DNA from: Candidatus Neomicrothrix sp. UBA4742
GTDB lineage: Bacteria; Actinomycetota; Acidimicrobiia; Acidimicrobiales; Acidimicrobilacustridaceae
DNA: 8,404 bases
NCBI GenBank assembly: GCA_002403895.1
Contig: DHIQ01000128.1
Coordinates: 1 to 8,404, forward strand
Direction: 5' to 3'
Both the position numbers and the translations under genes were made by a program. Below, piece by piece: positions 5,260 to 8,404 of the stretch (positions are counted from its first letter, which is position 1; every line of letters starts with the position of its first letter). The notes beneath the pieces are model-generated. The model was given only the letters and a program-made list of their open reading frames with translations. It was not told the origin of the DNA and did not search any database.

Positions 5260-7125
5260 TCACGCGTTGGCGAGGATCCAATCGGCGATGCGCCGCCCTC
5301 CGGGCCCGGAGAAGTGGAGACCGTCCTCGCGTACCGTCTGCCCGTCGAGCTTCGCCGGGCAGGTGCCGTTGGGGCACACGTGGTGGCGGAGCTCGACCAG
5401 CGTGGTACCGGGTACCGCAGCGGCCACATCCCGCAGGGCATCATTGAAGCAGGCGACCCGTTCGGGGGTGGTCTCGGTGGCGATCTTGCCCAGCGGATCG
5501 GGGATCAGGGCCAGGTCCACCCGCGATCCGCCGGCCCGTATCATGGCGAGTTGGCGGGTGAGTTCCGCGGTGTAGGTGTCGTGCCACCCGGCCTCGCACG
5601 GGCGTTGCCACTGACCATCGATCTCGGAGAAGGCGAGATACCCCCCGCCCAACATCACGAGGGTGATGTCGGGCTTCAGCTCGGCGATGTCGCCGGCCCA
5701 GTCCTTGTCGCAGTCACCGCCCGTGTGAATCTTGCCGAGGGGGGAGTGGGTGGGGACGTTCGAGTCCAAGATGCTGCAGTCGGGCACGCCGCGGTCGGCG
5801 ATCTCGAACGACGATCCGGCCTGCGAGTCGAGCAGCGGTCCCAGGCTCGTGGCCACCGAATCGCCGACCACCAACATCCGCTGGACCCCGGCGGGGGCGT
5901 GGCCGGTGCTGGGCCACACGGTGATGTCGCGCGACGCGCCGGCTTCATCGACGGTCCCCGCCGGGATCGCCCCTGAGGTGGCTAACACGATGGCGGCGAC
6001 AGCGATCACGGCGGCGGCGGCGGGGAAAGCAACGGCCGGGCGCAACCCGGCGGGTAGGCCGTGGCGCCGGATCGGTTGTTCAAGGAACCGGTACGACACG
6101 ATGGCAACGGCGAAGGTCACCGCCAGGCGCAGCGTGGTGAGGGCGGCGCCGTCCAGGTGGACCCGGTCCGATGAGAGGAGCACGTAGATCGGCCAGTGCC
6201 ACAGGTAGAGCCCGTAGCTGATGAGGCCGCACCAGATGAAGGGTCGCCAACTCAGCCCGCGCGCCATCAGGCTGCGGTCGCCGTGGGCCGCGCAGGCGAT
6301 GAGGATCACCACGGCCAGCTCGGTCAGCCAGAAGCCGCCGTGGTACAGGAACCGGCTCTGCCCGTCCAGGGTGGCCCAGGCAACGCCGAGTCCCACCAGC
6401 GCCACGAGCCCGGCCAGGTCGAGTGCTCGGATCAGTCGCTGGTCTTCGAGCAGGCCCCAGCAGCCCACCACGCACGCCAGCGCGGCGCCGAACAGGATGG
6501 CGGCGCCCCGGGAGTCGGTGCCGAGGTAGGCGCGGGACGTGTCGCCCGGGTCGTAGAGCACCCACATGGCGGTGGCCGACAGGGCGGCCAGCACGAGGGA
6601 GACCGCCAGCAGGATCCGGGCCGACCCGCGCCCCAGACGCAGCACGACCAGCACCAGCACCGGCCACAGCAGGTAGAACTGTTCCTCGATGGCCAGGCTC
6701 CACAGGTGCTCCAGTGGTGACGGGGTCCGGAAGAGATCCCAGTAGCTGGCCCCGGCGGCAATCGAGCGCCAGTTGGCCACGTAGAACACGGCGGCGATGC
6801 CGTCGGCCCGAATGCGGGCCAGCTCGGTGGGGGCGGCGAACACCAGTGCATAGAAGGCGACGAACACCAACACGGCGACCAGGGCCGGGAACAGCCGGCG
6901 GCCGCGACGGGTCCAGAACCCGCGCATGGCGATGCCTCCGTCTGCCCCCCATTCGTTGAGCAGGAGCGACGTGATCAGGAAGCCGGACAGGACGAAGAAC
7001 AGGTCCACGCCGAGGTAGCCGCCCCGCACCAGATCGGCGTGGAACAACAACACGCCGATGACGGCCAGCCCCCGCAGCGCGTCGAGCGCGGGTAGATGGC
7101 GCAGACGCGACGACGGTTCGGACAC
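5260..7125 (-). CDS. Membrane O-acyltransferase (acyltransferase-3 family) fused to an extracytoplasmic SGNH domain, OatA/OafA-like
   Basis: A 621-residue protein from the GTG at 7125. Residues 1-390 are the acyltransferase-3 membrane domain with about ten or eleven hydrophobic helices. Family motifs are LDALRGLAVIGVLLFHA (14-30, His29), GVDLFFVLSGFLI (39-51), EHLWSLAIEEQFYLLWP (139-155) and SYGLYLWHWPI (303-313). After a linker (390-415), an SGNH hydrolase-like domain follows: GDS (421-423) with Ser423 and DGLH (601-604) with Asp601 and His604 form the catalytic set. Six cysteines (450, 472, 510, 559, 584, 589), all in this domain, fit an oxidising exterior. Such proteins move acetyl groups across the membrane onto peptidoglycan, polysaccharide or glycolipid; the acceptor here is unknown. 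The open frame continues to 7290, but that stretch is Arg/Pro-rich, overlaps nhaA and is rejected. The GTG has TACCCT 6 bp before it. First gene of a likely operon with the RpiR regulator. Confidence 0.88.
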   Translation of the reverse strand: MSEPSSRLRHLPALDALRGLAVIGVLLFHADLVRGGYLGVDLFFVLSGFLITSLLLNEWGADGGIAMRGFWTRRGRRLFPALVAVLVFVAFYALVFAAPTELARIRADGIAAVFYVANWRSIAAGASYWDLFRTPSPLEHLWSLAIEEQFYLLWPVLVLVVLRLGRGSARILLAVSLVLAALSATAMWVLYDPGDTSRAYLGTDSRGAAILFGAALACVVGCWGLLEDQRLIRALDLAGLVALVGLGVAWATLDGQSRFLYHGGFWLTELAVVILIACAAHGDRSLMARGLSWRPFIWCGLISYGLYLWHWPIYVLLSSDRVHLDGAALTTLRLAVTFAVAIVSYRFLEQPIRRHGLPAGLRPAVAFPAAAAVIAVAAIVLATSGAIPAGTVDEAGASRDITVWPSTGHAPAGVQRMLVVGDSVATSLGPLLDSQAGSSFEIADRGVPDCSILDSNVPTHSPLGKIHTGGDCDKDWAGDIAELKPDITLVMLGGGYLAFSEIDGQWQRPCEAGWHDTYTAELTRQLAMIRAGGSRVDLALIPDPLGKIATETTPERVACFNDALRDVAAAVPGTTLVELRHHVCPNGTCPAKLDGQTVREDGLHFSGPGGRRIADWILANA

Positions 7126-7131
7126 CCGGCG

Positions 7132-7137
7132 AGGGTA
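7132..7137 (-). promoter_or_regulatory. Candidate leaderless -10 box of the acyltransferase gene
   Basis: On the minus strand this is TACCCT, a TANNNT match, followed by 6 bp (CGCCGG) and then the GTG at 7125. No Shine-Dalgarno sequence lies before the GTG. The arrangement mirrors that before nhaA and the aldolase gene and supports choosing GTG 7125. No -35 box is evident. Confidence 0.4.
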
Positions 7138-7160
7138 GAGGGCGAACCCCTGCCGCGACC

Positions 7161-7166
7161 TAGCAT
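7161..7166 (+). promoter_or_regulatory. Probable leaderless -10 box of nhaA
   Basis: TAGCAT matches TANNNT and is followed by 6 bp (CCCCAG) and the ATG at 7173. No ribosome site precedes the ATG. It shares the 47 bp divergent gap (7126-7172) with the acyltransferase promoter; nothing else is seen there. Confidence 0.5.
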
Positions 7167-7172
7167 CCCCAG

Positions 7173-8387
7173 ATGACGTATCGGCCCCTCGACTCGACGC
7201 GCCGGGTCCGAGACATGCTGGCCGAGTTCGCCCACGACGAGGCGGCCGGTGCCGTCGTGTTGGTGGTGGCGACCGTCGTCGGCTTGGCATGGGCGAACCT
7301 GGCCACCGCCGGCTACCAGGGATTTTGGGGTCGTGAGGTGCGTTTCGACCTGATTGGTGTGCACGTCGGCGAGACCTACGCCGAGGTGGTCAACGACGGG
7401 TTCATGGCCATCTTCTTCTTCGTGGTCGGCCTGGAGATCAAGCGCGAACGGGTGGTCGGAGAACTGCGCGACCGACGGGCGGCGGCGCTGCCCTTCTTCG
7501 CCGCCATCGGCGGCATGGTGGTTCCGGCGCTGGTGTTCCTCGCCCTCAACGCCACCGATGCCGGAGCTCGTCGGGGCTGGGCCATCCCCATGGCCACCGA
7601 CATTGCCTTCGTCATGGGCGTGATCGCCCTGCTGGGCCGACGGCTGCCCCCGCCCCTGCGCCTGTTCCTGCTCACGCTGGCCATCGTCGATGACATCGGC
7701 GCCATCTTGGTGATTGCCGCGTTCTACACCGATCACTTGGTTGTGGGCTGGCTCGTGGGCGCGTTCGCCGTGGTGGCGATGATCGTGGCCATGCGGCGCC
7801 TCGGGGTGCGGGCCATCTGGCCCTATGTGCTGGTCGGGCTACCACTGTGGTTCTGCGTCCTCGAATCCGGGGTGCACGCCACCATCGCCGGGGTCGTGCT
7901 CGGCTTGTTGACACCGGCCCGCCCGGTCGACGGCCGGTCGGTGCTCGAGGAGCTCGAGCACTTCTTCCACCCGATCTCGGCGTTCGTGGTGGTGCCCATC
8001 TTCGCCGTGGCCAACACCGGCATCGTCTTGAGTCGGGGGTCGGTGGCCGACGCCCTCAGCAGCACGCTGGCCTGGGGGGTGATGCTCGGGCTTTTGGTGG
8101 GCAAGCCCGTGGGTATCACGCTGGCGACAACGTTGGGCCGGGCGCTGAAGGTGGGACGGCTGCCCGCCGGCCTCGAGCTCCGCCACGTCATGGGTGGCGG
8201 CATCGTGGCCGGTATCGGCTTCACCGTCTCGCTGTTCGTCACCGAACTGAGCTTCGGCGCGGGGCCGATGGGGGACGTGTCCAAGTTGGCGATCCTGACC
8301 GCCTCGGCGCTGGCCGCCGCGGCCGGGTCGGTCGTGCTCCTCCGCTTCGGCCTGTCGTCGCGGACGACCCGCACTCGGCACGCCTGA
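7173..8387 (+). CDS. nhaA: Na+/H+ antiporter NhaA
   Basis: A 404-residue inner-membrane antiporter that exports Na+ (or Li+) in exchange for protons, for salt and pH homeostasis. The sequence aligns by eye with E. coli NhaA along its length. NDGFMAIFFFVVGLEIKRE (74-92) holds Glu88 and Glu92, matching E. coli Glu78 and Glu82. GWAIPMATDIAF (135-146) holds Asp143, matching Asp133. LAIVDDIGAI (169-178) holds the ion-binding pair Asp173-Asp174 (E. coli 163-164). ESGVHATIAG (231-240) includes His235, matching His225. LEHFFHP (261-267) has Glu262, matching Glu252. GKPVGI (310-315) holds Lys311, matching Lys300. All key residues are present, so it should be functional. The ATG start is set by the -10 box 6 bp upstream and by the normal length of the region before the first helix. 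Divergent from the acyltransferase; no functional link is obvious. Confidence 0.97.
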   Translation: MTYRPLDSTRRVRDMLAEFAHDEAAGAVVLVVATVVGLAWANLATAGYQGFWGREVRFDLIGVHVGETYAEVVNDGFMAIFFFVVGLEIKRERVVGELRDRRAAALPFFAAIGGMVVPALVFLALNATDAGARRGWAIPMATDIAFVMGVIALLGRRLPPPLRLFLLTLAIVDDIGAILVIAAFYTDHLVVGWLVGAFAVVAMIVAMRRLGVRAIWPYVLVGLPLWFCVLESGVHATIAGVVLGLLTPARPVDGRSVLEELEHFFHPISAFVVVPIFAVANTGIVLSRGSVADALSSTLAWGVMLGLLVGKPVGITLATTLGRALKVGRLPAGLELRHVMGGGIVAGIGFTVSLFVTELSFGAGPMGDVSKLAILTASALAAAAGSVVLLRFGLSSRTTRTRHA

Positions 8388-8404
8388 TGGACGCCGCGGT
8401 GCAG
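8387..8404 (+). CDS. Possible start of a following gene, cut by the window end
   Basis: The nhaA stop overlaps an ATG by one base (TGATG, 8385-8389), a common arrangement for translationally coupled genes. Only six codons (MDAAVQ) are visible with no stop, so the product cannot be named and a chance ATG is possible. Confidence 0.3.

Noticed and set aside
5241..5444. Upstream extension of the RpiR regulator reading frame.
   Set aside because: It overlaps the conserved SGNH end of the acyltransferase, has no similarity to RpiR N-termini, and the ribosome site favours ATG 5240.
7126..7290. N-terminal extension of the acyltransferase frame to 7290.
   Set aside because: It is Arg/Pro-rich, lies antisense to the start of nhaA and its promoter, and the family normally begins a few residues before the LDALRGL motif.
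6975..7736. A 253-codon minus-strand open frame across the start of nhaA.
   Set aside because: Its left part is a shifted copy of the acyltransferase coding region and the rest is antisense to nhaA; no coherent domain.

Overview
The window is very GC-rich, densely coded bacterial DNA. All six complete genes end in TGA, two appear to start with GTG, and several first genes of transcription units look leaderless with a TANNNT -10 box. This points to an actinobacterium. Acidimicrobiia (Iamia or Ilumatobacter relatives) is my best guess, but that rests on general character and not on a marker gene. There are no RNA genes, insertion sequences, CRISPR arrays or signs of recent transfer. The region looks chromosomal and metabolic.

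Layout, left to right. On the minus strand, an exported GH5 glycosidase lipoprotein resembling endoglycoceramidases (26-1633) lies 15 bp downstream of an Fe(II)/2-oxoglutarate dioxygenase (1649-3292). The dioxygenase has an L-asparagine-oxygenase-like C-terminal half and an unusual extra N-terminal domain. Across an AT-richer 79 bp divergent region with nested inverted repeats, a PLP-dependent threonine-aldolase-type enzyme runs on the plus strand (3372-4427). It converges on, and overlaps by 30 bp, an RpiR/SIS-family regulator (4398-5240, minus). The regulator sits 19 bp downstream of a membrane O-acyltransferase with an extracytoplasmic SGNH domain (5260-7125, minus). A 47 bp divergent region then leads to the Na+/H+ antiporter gene nhaA (7173-8387, plus). 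A possible next gene starts inside the nhaA stop codon as the window ends.

How the genes may work together. The AsnO-like enzyme should hydroxylate an amino acid at C-beta. The threonine-aldolase fold splits beta-hydroxy-amino acids into glycine and an aldehyde. Head to head over a shared control region, the two could form a small hydroxylate-then-cleave route (inference). A TGAAA-N6-TTTCA palindrome in that region is a plausible operator, and the nearby RpiR/SIS protein is the obvious candidate to bind it. The GH5 lipoprotein, and the acyltransferase ahead of the regulator, suggest links to glycolipid or cell-envelope sugars. NhaA is a housekeeping ion transporter and probably unrelated.

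Most noteworthy are the domain fusion on the dioxygenase, the hydroxylase/aldolase pairing, the candidate operator, and the repeated TANNNT-N6-start geometry at three genes.
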